A stretch of 64,000 bases of DNA from Deinococcus puniceus (GTDB taxonomy: Bacteria; Deinococcota; Deinococci; Deinococcales; Deinococcaceae), in the NCBI RefSeq assembly GCF_001644565.1, contig NZ_CP011387.1:852501-916500 (forward strand). Reading direction: 5' to 3'. Below are positions 63,237-64,000 of this stretch, one piece after another. The first letter of the stretch is position 1. The number at the start of each line of letters is the position of its first letter. The translations under genes and the position numbers were made by a program. Under the pieces are notes generated by a model. That model was not told the origin of the DNA. It saw only the letters and a list, made by a program, of their open reading frames with translations, and searched no databases.

Positions 63237-63776
63237 ATGATGCGTTCCGTGTTGCTGGCCGTGCTGACGCTGAGTCTGAGCGCGTGCATGAATAAACCTG
63301 TTGCGGCAACTTCCGGCGGCGCGGAACCACAGCCCCAACCACAAACGCAGCCCGCCGCCTGCGTAGATAGCTACACCCGCCCCGATTTCGCCCGCCTGAA
63401 CGCCGATCTGGGTGCCGCCCGTACCCGCTGGCAGGCTGCCGCCCCCTCCACCTACGCCTACGATTTTGCCCAGTACGCCTTGCCTGTGCGCTTTCCCGCC
63501 GTGCGCGTCACCGTCAGCGGCGGGGCGGTGCAGAGTGTGGCCGTCAAAGCAGGCGAGCAGGGTGAACCCTCGGCGCAGGCCCGCGCCACCGTCGAAGACC
63601 TCTTTCAGAATATTGCCGACGCTTTGGCCTATCAGCAGGGGCAGCCTTGCCCGGAGATAGAGGCCGAATATGACGCGCAGGATGGGCATCCGACGCGGTT
63701 GTTTAGCGGTACGGAGGAAGCGAATGTGGCCGATGGGGAAGGGGAGTGGAATGTGACGGGGTTTGAGCGGCGTTGA
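63237..63776 (+). CDS. DUF6174-like lipoprotein
   Basis: 179 aa with a lipoprotein signal ending LSLSAC (Cys17), then a Pro/Gln-rich linker. The domain has the pattern of DUF6174: ARTRWQAAAPSTYAYDFAQY, then VRVTVSGGAVQSVAV, and VEDLFQNIADAL. Two further Cys (AACVDSY and QPCPEI) could form a disulfide. Function unknown. It is divergent from mqnD with its own leaderless-type promoter. Confidence 0.75.
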   Translation: MMRSVLLAVLTLSLSACMNKPVAATSGGAEPQPQPQTQPAACVDSYTRPDFARLNADLGAARTRWQAAAPSTYAYDFAQYALPVRFPAVRVTVSGGAVQSVAVKAGEQGEPSAQARATVEDLFQNIADALAYQQGQPCPEIEAEYDAQDGHPTRLFSGTEEANVADGEGEWNVTGFERR

Positions 63777-63806
63777 GGGCGGTATTTGGAGCTTGTCCCA
63801 CGTTGG

Positions 63807-64000
63807 ATTCCCCCACCCCCCAGCCCCCGCCCCCAAAGGGGTCAGGGGAGCTAAGCGCTCCGCTCGGGAGGAGTGATCTTGTCGTGTTTCAAGTCGGCTG
63901 GCTCGTTCATCTGAAGCGGAATCGCTAATCGTCTTGAAAATGGAATTGGCCCGCCCACTGCGTGGACGACGGCCTCACACGGATTCGGGCGGGGACGATT
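63807..64000 (+). repeat. Dispersed element of about 215 bp, copy 2 (runs off the window)
   Basis: Begins with 39-40 bases shared with 21928-21970, then follows the same block order (GAGTGATCTTGTCG, TGGAATTGGCCCGC, ACGACGGCCTCACAC), ending GGGCGGGGACGATT at the window edge. The middle has diverged by substitutions. Confidence 0.8.

Overview
The window looks like a chromosomal segment of a Deinococcus species. The pointers are GC-rich DNA and many genes that seem to be transcribed without a 5' leader: a TAnnnT -10 box lies 6-7 nt before the ATG/GTG of at least 14 ORFs, a signature described for Deinococcus. The gene content fits too: futalosine-pathway menaquinone genes, coproheme decarboxylase HemQ, MglA/MglB, a secreted SodC fusion and several Nudix hydrolases. 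There is no complete prophage, IS element, CRISPR array or rRNA. The genus is inferred from these features only.

Layout. 0-4.5 kb: thioesterase, Nudix protein with an altered Nudix box, M1 peptidase, BON-BON-LysM protein, 7Fe ferredoxin, Crp/Fnr regulator. 4.7-10 kb: a tightly overlapping NarL-type two-component operon (kinase, membrane-anchored beta-repeat protein, response regulator) running into small membrane proteins. 10-13.5 kb: hemQ and an aldo/keto reductase, an acetoacetate-decarboxylase-like gene and a VOC gene, flanked by three copies of a promoter-plus-terminator unit. 13.5-22 kb: AI-2E-type permease, tRNA-Cys and tRNA-Val, an AlgF/AlgI/AlgJ/AlgX-like polysaccharide acetylation locus, an M23 peptidase and a TolB-like propeller. 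22-28 kb: ilvA behind a putative leader-peptide attenuator, an AT-richer patch with a VOC-TPR-like gene, and hemL with two overlapping partners. 28-34 kb: hypothetical exported proteins, a lipoprotein hydrolase, thiamine pyrophosphokinase and a CsgG-like protein. 34-38 kb: thiBPQ thiamine transporter under a TPP riboswitch. 38-44 kb: two Nudix genes, an amine-oxidase-type flavoprotein, prs, dnaJ. 44-51 kb: tdh, mqnB, and moxR followed by a DUF58-transglutaminase fusion. 51-57 kb: DnaQ-like exonuclease, subtilase, phosphodiester glycosidase, mglB-mglA. 57-64 kb: ABC-2 exporter, SodC-propeller and PQQ-type sugar dehydrogenase pair, mqnD and a lipoprotein.

Shared themes. mqnB and mqnD are two dispersed steps of the same menaquinone route. 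hemL and hemQ act at the beginning and end of haem synthesis. thiN and thiBPQ give thiamine uptake and activation. The four Alg-like proteins would acetylate an exported polysaccharide whose synthase is not in the window.

Many intergenic gaps are filled with dispersed repeat modules: a TTAGACCC-type repeat, a GC-rich module containing a GTTGC/GCAAC hairpin, a module around TGCTTCGCAGCTCTGCGAGTC, a roughly 215-bp element present twice, and long hairpins on both sides of prs. The most unusual signals are the promoter-plus-terminator units, the ilvA leader, the isolated polysaccharide acetylation set and two domain fusions.
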